DNA of 41,969 bases from Alphaproteobacteria bacterium (GCA_030432195.1 JAUIHE010000007.1:1-41969), one strand, 5' to 3'; positions 16,589-25,893 are shown, counted from the stretch's first letter. Translations and numbers: made by a program. The notes: a model not told the origin generated them from the letters alone.

Positions 16589-17446
16589 CTAGAGGATCAC
16601 TTGGTGTTCAAGCTGCCCCTTGGTGCCGTCCATAAACGTTTGCAGATAGGTCAGGCCGTCCGCCGGGCCGGGTTCGTCGAGCCCCTGAATTGCGGTCGTT
16701 ACCAGCAGCAGATTGCGCCCTGCCCCGCCAAATGCCGGGCAAGTTGAGTGTTTGGCCGGGACTGCGACCGCTTTGATAAAGCCACCATCCGGCCCATAGC
16801 AGGCCACCCGACCGGCTCCCCATTGGGCATTCCAAACACACCCCACCTCATCGACCACGGCACCATCGGGGACCAAATCGTCAGCGCTAAGGTCCAAAAA
16901 GACCTGTGGCTGCCCGTCTGGCCAACCGTGGGCTGGGTCCAAGGCCACCTGCATGATTTTTCGCTCTGTTGAATCGCTAAAGTAGGCGCGTGTCCCGTCT
17001 GGCGAAAAGCAAATCGAGTTGGGAATCGTCAGGCCAGGATAGAGGCAGCGCAACTCCCCGCGATAATAACGGTAGATTGCGCCCTTTCCCGCCTCCGCCC
17101 GCCGGCCCATGGTGCCGATCCAAAAGCCACCAAAGGGGTCTGCGCGACCATCGTTGGAGCGCGTCAAAGGGTCTTCGGCTTCCAGATCGCAAATCGTCTC
17201 CTGCTCGCCGGTGTCAATGTTGACCTTCAGCAAGGCGCGCGCGCTGGCAACCAACAAGTGATCAATATCAAGCCAACCAGCAGCCGAAACGGGATCTTCA
17301 AACAAGCGCGCATGACTGCGCCCATCGCGTTGAGTTAGCAACTCACGATTGAGAATGTCGAACCAATAGAAACAGGCGCGCAGGGGGTGCCACAAAGGCC
17401 CCTCTCCCAGCGCACAGGGGGTGTTGTCGAAAATATCAGGCTGCAT
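16589..17446 (-). CDS. SMP-30/gluconolactonase/LRE family protein
   Basis: A 285-residue six-bladed beta-propeller. The divalent-metal ligands expected for the family are visible: E15 in LGEGPLWHP, Asn in SNDGRADPFGGFW (about residue 97), Asn in TIPNSICFSPDG (about 142), and Asp in VPDGAVVDEVG (about 196). Blade motifs such as YFSDSTERKI and CVWNAQWGAGRV fit. Members are lactonases acting on sugar lactones such as gluconolactone or arabinolactone. No sugar-catabolic partner lies next to it, so the lactone cannot be named. The protein is probably cytoplasmic. Confidence 0.88.
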   Translation of the reverse strand: MQPDIFDNTPCALGEGPLWHPLRACFYWFDILNRELLTQRDGRSHARLFEDPVSAAGWLDIDHLLVASARALLKVNIDTGEQETICDLEAEDPLTRSNDGRADPFGGFWIGTMGRRAEAGKGAIYRYYRGELRCLYPGLTIPNSICFSPDGTRAYFSDSTERKIMQVALDPAHGWPDGQPQVFLDLSADDLVPDGAVVDEVGCVWNAQWGAGRVACYGPDGGFIKAVAVPAKHSTCPAFGGAGRNLLLVTTAIQGLDEPGPADGLTYLQTFMDGTKGQLEHQVIL

Positions 17447-17696
17447 CGTCCAACCTTAGATTGTTACACTTCATGATTAAGCCTGGCTAAGCCCCGGTTG
17501 CAAGCCCAGATTCTAGGGCGCCTCTGCTGGGCGATTTCGCCGCCTTGGGCCTTGCCCCTATGCCCGCGCCAATGCTCGCGCGTCGTCGGTCGCGAAAAAG
17601 GCGCGATTCATGCGCCGCACCGCGTCACAGAGATTGATTTCTGATCTGCGCTCGGGCAGCTTCAAGCCCGTCATTGTTTCCTGCTGCGAGCGCCCC

Positions 17697-18935
17697 ATGA
17701 GCCAAGCTTCTTCCCCCCTCACCGTCTCTGGTTTACCCTCAGAGCGACCCGCCAAACAGAGCTATGATGTCGTCATCGTGGGCGGCGGAATCATGGGCTC
17801 AGCCATTGCATGGTCTTTGAGCCAACGCGATGACTTTGGGGGCTCGATTTTGGTCATCGAGCGCGATCCCAGCTATGAATTTGCTTCGACCAGCCACACC
17901 AATTCCTGCATTCGCCAACAGTTCTCGACAGAGATCAACATTAGGGTGTCACAATACGGGGTTGACTTCATCCAAGACCTCCAGAGCCACATGGGCCCCG
18001 ATCCGCGCCTGCCCGACTGCCCCATTCAGGCCTTTGGCTATATGTACCTGGCCAACTCAGAGACGGGCGCCGCGGTCTTGCGCGAAAACCAAGCTCTGCA
18101 AGCGCGCTGCGGCGCAGGCACGCGGCTGTTGACACCCCAAGAGCTGGCCCAGGCTTACCCCTTTTATACCGTCGATGACTTGCTGCTCGCCAGCCACAAC
18201 CCGGTCAACGAGGGCTATTTTGAAGGCGCGACCTTGTTCGATTGGTTCCGCCGCTTGTCTCGTGAGGCGGGCGCGACCTTCTTGGCGAATGAAGTGCTGG
18301 CCATCCAGCGCGATGCAGAGCGCGTAACCGGCGTCACCCTGGCTTCAGGGGAGCAGGTCCAATGCGGCCTACTGGTCAATGCATCAGGACCGCGCGCGGC
18401 CGCTACGGCCGCCATGGCGGGGCTATCCCTGCCCGTTGAGCCCCGAAAGCGCCTGACTTTTATCTTCGACAGCGCTCAACCGCTGGGACAAACCCTGCCG
18501 TTGACCATTGATCCCAGCGGCGTTCATGTGCGCAGCGACGGTCCTTATTTCATGGCAGGCTGCGCCCCCTTTGACGATCGTGCGGTTGCCTATGATGATT
18601 TCGAGGACTTGCCGGAGCTTTGGGAGGAGCGGGTTTGGCCCGCCATCGCCGAACGTATTCCAAGCTTTGATCGCCTAAAGCTTATGCGCTCTTGGGTTGG
18701 GCATTATGCCTACAACACGCTCGATCAGAACGCGGTTGTTGGCCCGCACCCCGATTTGTCAAATTTCTATTTCGCTAACGGGTTTTCCGGTCACGGTCTC
18801 CAGCAATCACCCGCCATCGGGCGCGGCCTGGCAGAGCTGATCGCCACCGGCGCCTATCAGTCGCTCGACCTTACGGCTTTCTCCTATCAACGCCTGTTGG
18901 ACAACCGTCCCTTGATCGAAAAGGCGGTCATCTAG
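17697..18935 (+). CDS. FAD-dependent oxidoreductase (DAO family, FOXRED1-like)
   Basis: The frame opens at 17610, but the ATG at 17697 (MSQASSPL) gives a normal 412-residue protein; the ribosome site is weak. The FAD-binding motif is DVVIVGGGIMGSAIAWSLS at ~22-40, followed by ERDPSYEFASTSHTNSC and IRQQFSTEINIRVS, a stretch that resembles FOXRED1-type and sarcosine-oxidase-like flavoproteins. Near the C-terminus NFYFANGFSGHGLQQSPAIG is the second FAD-contact block. It should oxidise an amine or amino acid with electrons passed to FAD; the substrate is unknown. It differs clearly from the DAO protein at 4522-5859 and has no partner gene on the same strand. Confidence 0.85.
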   Translation: MSQASSPLTVSGLPSERPAKQSYDVVIVGGGIMGSAIAWSLSQRDDFGGSILVIERDPSYEFASTSHTNSCIRQQFSTEINIRVSQYGVDFIQDLQSHMGPDPRLPDCPIQAFGYMYLANSETGAAVLRENQALQARCGAGTRLLTPQELAQAYPFYTVDDLLLASHNPVNEGYFEGATLFDWFRRLSREAGATFLANEVLAIQRDAERVTGVTLASGEQVQCGLLVNASGPRAAATAAMAGLSLPVEPRKRLTFIFDSAQPLGQTLPLTIDPSGVHVRSDGPYFMAGCAPFDDRAVAYDDFEDLPELWEERVWPAIAERIPSFDRLKLMRSWVGHYAYNTLDQNAVVGPHPDLSNFYFANGFSGHGLQQSPAIGRGLAELIATGAYQSLDLTAFSYQRLLDNRPLIEKAVI

Positions 18936-19143
18936 CATCCGATCAACAAGGCACGTTGCCCATCCGACCTTCCCTCGAACCTCACAGCCTGGCAGCTATA
19001 GGGTCTCCGGCCATCGTGAATGACCGCACCATCTTTAAATGGGATGCGGGTGTTGTGCGCGCAGCCCCCCTGATTGCGGATTGGCGCTGCCGTCGATGAT
19101 CGGAAACGACGCCGGAAAGGGTTACTCGACACCAACCGCCGCC

Positions 19144-19174
19144 AAAGCAGCGCTCACAATCGGGCGCTGCCTTT
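19144..19174. terminator. bidirectional terminator between convergent genes
   Basis: GCAGCGC (19147-19153) and GCGCTGC (19164-19170) form a seven-base-pair stem with a ten-base loop, with AAA before it and CTTTCTTATT after it. It lies between the convergent FAD oxidoreductase and tlpA genes. The upstream 18936-19143 part shows nothing recognisable. Confidence 0.55.
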
Positions 19175-19188
19175 CTTATTCCTGAGCT

Positions 19189-19767
19189 TTATTCCTCAGC
19201 GAGCGCGGCCAGATAGGTTTTAACCTCGTCGCTGTTCCAATCCGCGGGGCCGAAGCGCTGCATGCGCCCTTTGCCGTCCTTATCGAACACGATCGTCACC
19301 GGCAAGCCGCGCGCGCCCAAGGGCACCAACACATCCGGGTCGGCGGCAAAGGTGAACTGCACTGGCTCGCCCCACATGTTGTTGTTCAAAAAACCTTCAA
19401 CCTGATCGGGCGGGCCGTCCATCGTGGCAACCGCGACCAGGGCCACATCCTTATCCTGCATGTCCTTGGCTAGGGCGATCAGGTCGGGCATTTCCCGCAA
19501 GCATGGCTGGCACCAGCGTGCCCAGAAATTCACCAAGGTCACCTTGCCCTGGGGCAAGGAAACAGGGTTGCCGCTCGCGTCTTGCATCTTAAAGCTCGCC
19601 GCTGTCCAGTCGGGCTCAAAAGGATCCATCCACTCCAGCCGCTCGACCTTTGCAGTGGCCGCACCTGCATTGCCATTCTCACGAAGCGCCTTTCCAGCCC
19701 ACAACCCGGCCACAGCAGCCAAGCCCGCAACGATAACAACCAGGCCAAATCTAACCAGTGAACCCAT
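19189..19767 (-). CDS. tlpA: TlpA-type membrane-anchored thiol:disulfide reductase
   Basis: A 192-residue protein with an N-terminal membrane anchor (VRFGLVVIVAGLAAVAGLWAG, residues 5-25 in outline) and a periplasmic thioredoxin fold. The active site is WCQPC with C86 and C89, the cis-Pro loop is GLPVTIVFD, and the ending GPADWNSDEVKTYL resembles the C-terminus of Bradyrhizobium TlpA. TlpA reduces periplasmic thiols needed to load copper into cytochrome oxidase. Location beside argH-lysA is the same as in Bradyrhizobium, which supports the name. A second thioredoxin-fold gene lies just upstream on the same strand. Confidence 0.82.
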   Translation of the reverse strand: MGSLVRFGLVVIVAGLAAVAGLWAGKALRENGNAGAATAKVERLEWMDPFEPDWTAASFKMQDASGNPVSLPQGKVTLVNFWARWCQPCLREMPDLIALAKDMQDKDVALVAVATMDGPPDQVEGFLNNNMWGEPVQFTFAADPDVLVPLGARGLPVTIVFDKDGKGRMQRFGPADWNSDEVKTYLAALAEE

Positions 19768-19801
19768 TACCCTAACTTCCTCTTATCGCCAGTCAGCGCC
19801 G

Positions 19802-19831
19802 CCCGCCCATAACGCACCCGCCCATAACGCA
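19802..19831. repeat. 15-bp perfect tandem repeat x2
   Basis: The unit CCCGCCCATAACGCA occurs twice head to tail, in the 105-base gap between the two thioredoxin-fold genes. No function is apparent. Confidence 0.85.
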
Positions 19832-19872
19832 AGAGCGACGGCCAGCGCACCACAGCAACCAACCGTAGCCGC

Positions 19873-20502
19873 CTAGGCAGTCTGCATGAAATCCAGCACC
19901 GCTTGCGATTCGGGGCGATCCCAAAAGGCCGCGCCGCGCAGCCCACCCAAGATGCGCCCATAGCGGTCCATTAAAAAGGCCGTTGGTGTCGCGCCCGAGC
20001 CAAACAGATTGAACAATTGCTGAGTTTGATCTTGGAAGTGCGCCAAGCTGGTCCAACCCTTGGCGCGCATAAATCCGCTCACCTCTGAGAGAGGCCGGTC
20101 GTCGATCGAGATCGGCAGCACGGACAAGCGATTGGGATCGACACCCCTAGCCGCCGCATTCAACAAGGGCATATCGATTTGGCATGCACTGCACCAGGTG
20201 GCCCAAAAGACGATCAGGGCCGGGCGGCCGTAATACTGTTGAAGGGTCAGCCACTGCCCGCTGGCATCATAAAAGCCATAATCGGGCGCGGGCGTACCGT
20301 CAGGAATGGTCAAATAGCGATCTCGCCAATACCCCGCCAAGGGTGGTTGAGCGGCAGCAGGAACACCTTGAGCATCCGCCCGAGTGCTAACAAGGGGCGA
20401 GGCACCCGCCGCTAGCGCCAACCCGAGCCCTGAACTTAGGGTAGTACGGATAAAGGCGCGCCGATCAACCGGCGTGTTGGAAGTTTCTGTCGTGTTCGGC
20501 AT
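19873..20502 (-). CDS. Tat-exported thioredoxin-like (TlpA/redoxin family) protein
   Basis: The ATG at 20502 is chosen over the TTG at 20523 and gives 209 residues. The N-terminus carries a twin-arginine leader (DRRAFIRTT, R14-R15), a hydrophobic run and an ADA exit near residue 44. The mature part is a thioredoxin fold with active site WCSAC (C104, C107) and a GATPTAFLMD cis-Pro loop. Unlike the downstream TlpA, it is a soluble-type exported protein, and Tat export is unusual for a thioredoxin without a cofactor. A role in cytochrome or cofactor maturation is possible but unproven. It lies upstream of tlpA with a 105-base gap. Confidence 0.78.
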   Translation of the reverse strand: MPNTTETSNTPVDRRAFIRTTLSSGLGLALAAGASPLVSTRADAQGVPAAAQPPLAGYWRDRYLTIPDGTPAPDYGFYDASGQWLTLQQYYGRPALIVFWATWCSACQIDMPLLNAAARGVDPNRLSVLPISIDDRPLSEVSGFMRAKGWTSLAHFQDQTQQLFNLFGSGATPTAFLMDRYGRILGGLRGAAFWDRPESQAVLDFMQTA

Positions 20503-20586
20503 ATCACTGGCAACCCATAGCAATTTGTGTCCGGTGCAAGCCTAATTCGAGCTGCGCTCACTAATAGGGCGCAGTCATGGCAAAGC

Positions 20587-20614
20587 TTGGCCATATTTTT
20601 CTTGGTCTTATAGG
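20587..20614 (+). promoter_or_regulatory. candidate sigma-70 promoter of argH
   Basis: TTGGCC (20587-20592) and TATAGG (20609-20614) stand 16 bases apart, each matching four of six consensus bases, about 50 bases before the argH ATG. Prediction is by eye only. Confidence 0.3.
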
Positions 20615-20662
20615 TATCAGGATTAATCTGCCAGCCTTCCTTTTACTAGACACAAGATCGCG

Positions 20663-22087
20663 ATGACCGACCAAGCCAAGACCGCCACCGATTCCAGCCA
20701 AGCCAACAGCATGTGGGGCGGACGCTTTTCCGAAAGCAATGCCGCCATCATGCAAGCAATTAATGCATCGATCGACATCGACAAACGCATGTACGCGCAG
20801 GACATCCAAGGCTCCATGGCGCATGCAAACATGTTGGCAGACCAGGGGATCATTGGCGCCGACGATGCCAGGGCTATTTGTGAGGGCCTCGCGCAGATCA
20901 AGTCCGAGATCGAAGCCGGGCAGTTTTCCTTTAGTCAGGAGCTGGAAGACATTCATATGAATGTTGAAGCGCGTCTGAAGGCGGTGATCGGTGAACCAGC
21001 CGGGCGCCTGCACACCGCGCGCTCGCGCAATGACCAGGTTGCAACCGACTTTCGGCTGTGGCTGCGCGATCAGATCGACTACACGCTTGGCCAAATCGAC
21101 AAGCTGATGCAGGCGCTGTTGGACAAAGCCGACAAGCACGCCGACGACGTTATGCCCGGCTACACCCACCTGCAACCTGCGCAGCCCGTGACCTTTGGCC
21201 ACCACCTGATGGCCTACGTCGAGATGCTGGACCGCGACAAAGACCGCCTGCAAGACGCCCGCAAGCGCCTCAACCGCTCACCCCTGGGCTCTGCTGCCAT
21301 GGCGGGCACCGGTTTCAATATTGACCGCGAGGCCACGGCGCGCGCGCTCGGTTTCGACGGCCCGACCCTGAACTCGATGGACGGTGTGGCAGACCGGGAT
21401 TTCGCGCTGGAATTCTTGGCGGCTGGTTCGATCTGCCTCATTCATCTATCGCGCTTGGCGGAAGAGTTGGTGATCTGGTCCACCCCATCCATCGGGTTTG
21501 TGACCATGAGCGACAAGTTTTCGACCGGCTCATCCATCATGCCGCAAAAGCGCAATCCAGACGCCGCCGAATTGATCCGCGCCAAGCCGGGGCGGCTGCT
21601 GGGGGCTTTTCAGACCTTGGCGGTCGTCATGAAGGGCCTGCCCATGACCTATGCCAAGGACATGCAGGAAGAGAAGGAAATCACCTTCGCGGCCGCCGAT
21701 GCCGTGGACTTATCGCTGGCCGCAATGACGGGCATGGTTGAAGACCTGACCGCCCACCCCGCGGCCATGCGGGCAGCCTGCCAAAAGGGTCACCTAACCG
21801 CAACCGATCTGGCCGATTGGTTGGTCAGAGAACTGGGCATGCCCTTCCGCGATGCTCACCATGTAACCGGCCGGGTTGTGGTTATTGCCGACCAAAAGAA
21901 CTGCCCGATCTGGGACTTAGACCTGGCGGACCTGCAATCGGTCGAACCACGGATTACCGCCCAGATCTTTGATGTTTTGTCTATCGATGCCTCCGTTGCC
22001 AGCCGCGCATCTTTCGGCGGCACCGCGCCTGAGCGCGTGCGAGAGGCCGTCGCCGATGCTCGTAAGCGCTTGGCGCACAGCTCTTAG
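20663..22087 (+). CDS. argH: argininosuccinate lyase
   Basis: A 474-residue cytoplasmic enzyme splitting argininosuccinate into arginine and fumarate. Diagnostic blocks are [20 protein letters not shown] at the start, [20 protein letters not shown], the TGYTHLQ-like [17 protein letters not shown] with the catalytic His, and the superfamily signature [12 protein letters not shown] with the catalytic Ser at around residue 290. The ATG has no strong ribosome site but sits at the expected N-terminus. It heads an operon-like run with lptM and lysA and is divergent from the thioredoxin-fold pair. Confidence 0.96.
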   Translation: MTDQAKTATDSSQANSMWGGRFSESNAAIMQAINASIDIDKRMYAQDIQGSMAHANMLADQGIIGADDARAICEGLAQIKSEIEAGQFSFSQELEDIHMNVEARLKAVIGEPAGRLHTARSRNDQVATDFRLWLRDQIDYTLGQIDKLMQALLDKADKHADDVMPGYTHLQPAQPVTFGHHLMAYVEMLDRDKDRLQDARKRLNRSPLGSAAMAGTGFNIDREATARALGFDGPTLNSMDGVADRDFALEFLAAGSICLIHLSRLAEELVIWSTPSIGFVTMSDKFSTGSSIMPQKRNPDAAELIRAKPGRLLGAFQTLAVVMKGLPMTYAKDMQEEKEITFAAADAVDLSLAAMTGMVEDLTAHPAAMRAACQKGHLTATDLADWLVRELGMPFRDAHHVTGRVVVIADQKNCPIWDLDLADLQSVEPRITAQIFDVLSIDASVASRASFGGTAPERVREAVADARKRLAHSS

Positions 22088-22100
22088 AAAGGCCCCAACA

Positions 22101-22292
22101 ATGCGCGCTTCCTCCGCCCCTGTACGCCTTCTTTTGCCGCTCGTCGTGGTCGCTCTGGCGGTCAGCCTCACCGCCTGCGGCGTCAAATCACCGCCGAAAT
22201 ACACTTACCCTGGCAGCGAGAAACCGCTAGAAAGACGCGCCTACCCGCCCATGCCCGAAGGCTATGACCTGCCAGATTTGAAGGCAGGCTAA
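22101..22292 (+). CDS. lptM: small outer-membrane lipoprotein, LptM (YifL)-like
   Basis: A 63-residue precursor starting at ATG 22101, 13 bases after argH. The signal peptide ends in a lipobox LTAC with the lipidated cysteine at C26, followed by GVKSPPKY. This short LxxCGxKxPP-type lipoprotein between argH and lysA is the location and pattern of LptM/YifL, a lipoprotein that helps LptD mature in E. coli. The tail is rich in Pro and Tyr. The frame is open further upstream inside argH, but that part is not coding. Confidence 0.8.
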   Translation: MRASSAPVRLLLPLVVVALAVSLTACGVKSPPKYTYPGSEKPLERRAYPPMPEGYDLPDLKAG

Positions 22293-22352
22293 AGCCCGAA
22301 AGCTCTCAAACACCCAAGGGCTAGACCGCTCGCCAAATCGGACGCACAAACT

Positions 22353-23645
22353 ATGACTTCCCGCCTGCTGGACACAGCATTTTGCTACCGCGACCAAGAT
22401 CTTTATGCCGAAGACGTTCGTATCGCGGACCTGACCTCGACCGTCGGTACGCCATTCTATCTGTACAGTACGGCCTCCATGGCCCGGCAGTATCGCCACC
22501 TGAAGGATAGCCTGGCTGGCCTGGACGCGCTGATTTGCTATGCGGTCAAAGCCAACAGCAATCAGGCCGTTATCGCCACAATGAAAGAGTTGGGCGCAGG
22601 CGCCGATGTGGTCTCGCAAGGCGAGCTTTTGCGCGCGCTGGCCGCTGGCGTGCCCGCAAATCGCATCGTCTTCGCGGGCGTGGGCAAGCGGCCCGAAGAG
22701 ATGCGCTTGGGCTTGGAAAAGGGCATTTTGCAGTTCAATGTTGAGTCCTGGCCAGAGCTGGACGCCTTGGAGCAAGAGGCTGAGGCCTTGGGCGTGATTG
22801 CGCCGGTTGCGCTGCGCATCAACCCCGATGTAGACGCCAAAACGCACGCGAAAATCACCACAGGAACGGCGGAAAACAAGTTTGGCGTCACCATCGCCCA
22901 AGCCCGCGAGATCGCGGCTGCGATCAAAGGGCGTAAGCACGTGCGCCTTGAAGCTCTGGCGATGCACATCGGCTCGCAATTGGTCGACATGGAGCCCTAT
23001 AACAGCGCGTTCGAGCGTATGGCTGGCCTTGCGCGCGAACTACAGGCAGACGGGCACCAACTGCGCCGGTTGGACGTTGGCGGCGGTCTTGGCATTGACT
23101 ACGGCAAAGGCCAAGGTCCGGCTGACGACCAGGTTGCCACCTATGCCGGTATGGTGCGCCGACATTTTGCTGATTTCAAATTGCCGCTGGTTTTGGAGCC
23201 GGGGCGCTATCTAATCGGCAATGCGGGCTTGATGGTTAGCCAAGTCGTTTACATCAAAAAGGGCGAAAACAAGCAGTTCGCTATCTTGGACAGCGCGATG
23301 AACGACCTCATTCGCCCCACCCTTTATGATGCGCACCACAGCCTGGTGCCGCTGCGCCAAGAAGGCGACCGCAAGCCCCAATCCTACGACCTGGTTGGCC
23401 CGGTCTGTGAGACTGGGGATACCTTCGCACAGAGCGCGGAGCTGGCTGGTCTGGAGGCGGGCGATTTGGTGGCCTTCCAGTCGGCAGGCGCGTATTCCGC
23501 GGTCATGGCGTCGACCTACAACTCGCGCCGCTTGGTGCCCGAGGTGCTGGTCAAAGGCGCCAGCTGGTCGCAAGTGCGCGAACGCCAGAGCTTTGAAGCT
23601 CTCATTGCCCAAGACACACTGCCTAGCTGGCTTGAGGGCTCGTAG
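22353..23645 (+). CDS. lysA: diaminopimelate decarboxylase
   Basis: A 430-residue PLP enzyme of the last step of lysine synthesis. K66 in CYAVKANSN is the Schiff-base lysine. Further family blocks are FAGVGKRPEEM, LRINPDVDAKTHAKITTG, NKFGVTIAQA, LDVGGGLGIDY (phosphate-binding glycines) and the dimer-interface Cys in VGPVCETGDTFA. It follows argH and lptM with a 60-base gap and is probably in the same transcript. Confidence 0.96.
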   Translation: MTSRLLDTAFCYRDQDLYAEDVRIADLTSTVGTPFYLYSTASMARQYRHLKDSLAGLDALICYAVKANSNQAVIATMKELGAGADVVSQGELLRALAAGVPANRIVFAGVGKRPEEMRLGLEKGILQFNVESWPELDALEQEAEALGVIAPVALRINPDVDAKTHAKITTGTAENKFGVTIAQAREIAAAIKGRKHVRLEALAMHIGSQLVDMEPYNSAFERMAGLARELQADGHQLRRLDVGGGLGIDYGKGQGPADDQVATYAGMVRRHFADFKLPLVLEPGRYLIGNAGLMVSQVVYIKKGENKQFAILDSAMNDLIRPTLYDAHHSLVPLRQEGDRKPQSYDLVGPVCETGDTFAQSAELAGLEAGDLVAFQSAGAYSAVMASTYNSRRLVPEVLVKGASWSQVRERQSFEALIAQDTLPSWLEGS

Positions 23646-23654
23646 ATAAAGCAG

Positions 23655-23685
23655 AGACCAGCACCTAATGCCTGGGCGTTGGTCT
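23655..23685. terminator. possible stem-loop between convergent lysA and the YcgN gene
   Basis: AGACCAGC (23655-23662) can pair with GTTGGTCT (23678-23685), with one G-U pair and a 15-base loop. No T run follows on either strand, so it is only a weak terminator candidate; it overlaps the end of the minus-strand gene. Confidence 0.25.
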
Positions 23686-24175
23686 AGGCTCCTGGATCGA
23701 CATTCGCCCAATCGACAATGCGCTCGGGCAGGGCTTCGTCTGCGATATCGTCTTCGCTGATGACACGGTGACTGCAAGACGCCCCGGCGCGATGCACGCT
23801 GTTCGCCTCGCCGCTCAGCAAGGGGTGCCAATCATAGAGCGGGCGGCCTTCTGACAAAAGGCGATAGGCGCAGGTGGGCGGCAACCAGTGCGCAACCTGG
23901 TCTAAGGTCTCTGGCGTCAGAACGATGCAGTCGGGCACAAAGATCTTGCGGCGCGCATAGTCGCTACAGCGGCAGGTCTCCGCATCCAGCAGCTTGCAAG
24001 CCACGTCGGTGAAGTAGGTCTCACCAGTGTCCGCATCTTCCAGCTTTAGCAGGCAGCACTTGCCGCAGCCATCACACAAGCTTTCCCATTCGCTCCGGGA
24101 CATTTGCGCAAGCGATTTGGTCTCCCAAAAACGCTCCTGCGGCAGCTCAAGATCAGACTTTGGTCGCCGTGCCAT
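23684..24175 (-). CDS. UPF0260 / YcgN-family cysteine-cluster protein
   Basis: A 163-residue protein with the YcgN-family pattern: [21 protein letters not shown] at the start, the cluster CDGCGKCC (residues ~34-41), then [17 protein letters not shown] and CAYRLL. The many ordered cysteines imply a metal or Fe-S site; the YkgJ/YcgN superfamily is described as zinc or iron chelating, and the physiological role is not settled. The ATG lies three bases after the ccmI stop, so it appears to be the last gene of the cytochrome c maturation operon. That context suggests, but does not show, a role in haem, iron or thiol handling. Confidence 0.85.
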   Translation of the reverse strand: MARRPKSDLELPQERFWETKSLAQMSRSEWESLCDGCGKCCLLKLEDADTGETYFTDVACKLLDAETCRCSDYARRKIFVPDCIVLTPETLDQVAHWLPPTCAYRLLSEGRPLYDWHPLLSGEANSVHRAGASCSHRVISEDDIADEALPERIVDWANVDPGA

Positions 24176-24178
24176 GGC

Positions 24179-25381
24179 CTATTCTTGCCCGCTTGCTTGT
24201 CCAGCGGCATCAAGGCGATCAGCCAGGCCAGCCCGTTGCGGATGGTCTTGCGGCAGCTTTTCGAGCGCTTGGCGGGCGTCATCCAAGCGACCAAGCACCA
24301 TGTAGGCATTCGCCAATCGGGCCCATCCGTCCATATCGTCAGGTTCTTCGGCCAGGCGATCAGCCAGGCGCTGCACCATGCCCTCAATCATAGCATTTCG
24401 ATCATCGGAGCTCATTTGCTGCGCAGCTTGGACGTCTTCTGCACTTGGCCCTGGTGCATCGCTGATTGTCCCGCCAGCAGCGGCTTGCTTGGCCAGCTCT
24501 TCAACGTCCCGTATCCGCTGATCGACCGCCAAAGCCAACGGTTCGATGTCCGGCACCTGAGCGCGCAACGTACGCAGCAAACCGATCGCCTGGTCGTAGA
24601 GGCCTTCTTCCGTCAAGATCAGAGAGGAGACAAACAAGCCGCGCGGATTGTTGGGGTCCAACTGCAACGAACGACCAATGGCTTGACGTGCCGCTGGAGG
24701 AATGACGCCCTGGCTCATACCAAGACTAAAGATTATCTCTCCGAACTCCGCCCACAGGTCCGCATTTTCCGGCGCGATCTCGGTCGCGGCACGCATGGCC
24801 TCCAGCCCTTCTATCACCTCACCACCAGCGATATAGCGGCGTGCTAGCTCGCGGTTGAGGTCAAGGCGCTGCTCGGCGGGCAAGGTCTCATCTTTGGTTC
24901 TAATTTCTAGATAGCGCAGGCGCGCGGCATGGTCGTTGGTCTCCGCGTCTTTGGCTGCGATCACCCGCGCTTCATAACCCAGCGTCGGCATGAAAGGATT
25001 ACCAAAGCGTGCGTAAAATCCCAAGGTGCCCAAAATAACCAAAAGCAGCCCGACTGCGAGGCCGGTATGGGCGACCCAAGGCGCCATGAGTGGCGGCTTG
25101 GCCTTGCCACGGGCGGTCAAATCGCTGGGCAATGCCAACAAACGGCGTTTGACTTCCAGACGTGCGGCTTCGGCCTGATCTTCTGGCAACACGCCGCGTT
25201 GCTGATCGCGCTCGATCTCCTCAAGCTGATCGCGATAGACCTGCAAGTTCTTCTCGTCGCCGATCAAGGCGGCTTCGCTCGCCTGGCCTGTCGAAGAACG
25301 ACCGCTTGCGCGCCCGACCAACGGCCAAATCACTACCGCCAGACTTATCAGGCACACCAGCGCCAAAAGGGCAAAAACCAT
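24179..25381 (-). CDS. ccmI: cytochrome c maturation protein CcmI
   Basis: A 400-residue inner-membrane protein that delivers apocytochrome c to the haem ligation complex. The N-terminal transmembrane segment (FALLALVCLISLAVVIWPL) is followed by the typical NLQVYRDQLEEIERDQQRG block, a second transmembrane segment near residues 100-120, and a periplasmic region of tetratricopeptide repeats (for example GWARLANAYMVLGRLDDARQ). The start overlaps the ccmH stop by one base. Length and domain order match alphaproteobacterial CcmI. Confidence 0.92.
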   Translation of the reverse strand: MVFALLALVCLISLAVVIWPLVGRASGRSSTGQASEAALIGDEKNLQVYRDQLEEIERDQQRGVLPEDQAEAARLEVKRRLLALPSDLTARGKAKPPLMAPWVAHTGLAVGLLLVILGTLGFYARFGNPFMPTLGYEARVIAAKDAETNDHAARLRYLEIRTKDETLPAEQRLDLNRELARRYIAGGEVIEGLEAMRAATEIAPENADLWAEFGEIIFSLGMSQGVIPPAARQAIGRSLQLDPNNPRGLFVSSLILTEEGLYDQAIGLLRTLRAQVPDIEPLALAVDQRIRDVEELAKQAAAGGTISDAPGPSAEDVQAAQQMSSDDRNAMIEGMVQRLADRLAEEPDDMDGWARLANAYMVLGRLDDARQALEKLPQDHPQRAGLADRLDAAGQASGQE

Positions 25382-25893
25382 TACTTGCTTTCCTGTTTCA
25401 GCAAGGCGTCAAGTCGCGCCTGCTCGTCAGCACTCAGCGGCGCTACAGCATTGCTTTTAGCCGATTGTTTTCGGCGCATCAGCGCCACAACAATGCCCCC
25501 TGCCGCAACCAATAGCAGGATAATAGGCATGAGCCACAACAAGGCGGTACTGGCATCAAACGGTGGACGCAACAGCACATAGTTGCCATAGCGCTCTACG
25601 AAATAGCCCTTGATGGCATCAGCGTCTTGGCCTTGCACCACAAGCTCACGCACCTTTAAGCGCATGTCTTTGGCAATGCTGGCATCGCTATCGTCGATGG
25701 ATTGATTTTGACAAACCACACAGCGCAACTGCTTGCTGATATCGCGCGCGATGGCCTCTTGCTGGGGGTCGGGCAAGACCTCGTCGGGCTCGACGCCGTA
25801 AACGGACAAGCTAAACAAACTCACCGCCAGGCTTAAAGCCAATATGAACGCGATACGTAAGGCCCCAAAGGGGTGCGCCAACTTGGGCATCAC
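25381..25893 (-). CDS. ccmH: cytochrome c maturation protein CcmH
   Basis: A 170-residue membrane-anchored thiol oxidoreductase. A signal sequence (residues ~12-33) precedes the family motif LRCVVCQNQSIDDSDA with the redox cysteines C58 and C61, then VRELVVQGQDADAIKGYFVERYG and a C-terminal transmembrane segment (WLMPIILLLVAAGGIVVALM). CcmH resolves or holds the apocytochrome thiols before haem attachment. The gene overlaps ccmG by four bases. Confidence 0.95.
   Translation of the reverse strand: MMPKLAHPFGALRIAFILALSLAVSLFSLSVYGVEPDEVLPDPQQEAIARDISKQLRCVVCQNQSIDDSDASIAKDMRLKVRELVVQGQDADAIKGYFVERYGNYVLLRPPFDASTALLWLMPIILLLVAAGGIVVALMRRKQSAKSNAVAPLSADEQARLDALLKQESK

Noticed and set aside
17558-17674. 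Possible small minus-strand gene (MTGLKLPERRSEINLCDAV...)
   Set aside because: It lies opposite the 5' region of the FAD oxidoreductase, lacks a ribosome site of note and has no recognisable motif; kept as unlikely.
20561-21253. 230-codon minus-strand frame over the argH start
   Set aside because: It is antisense to conserved argH codons and has no family features.
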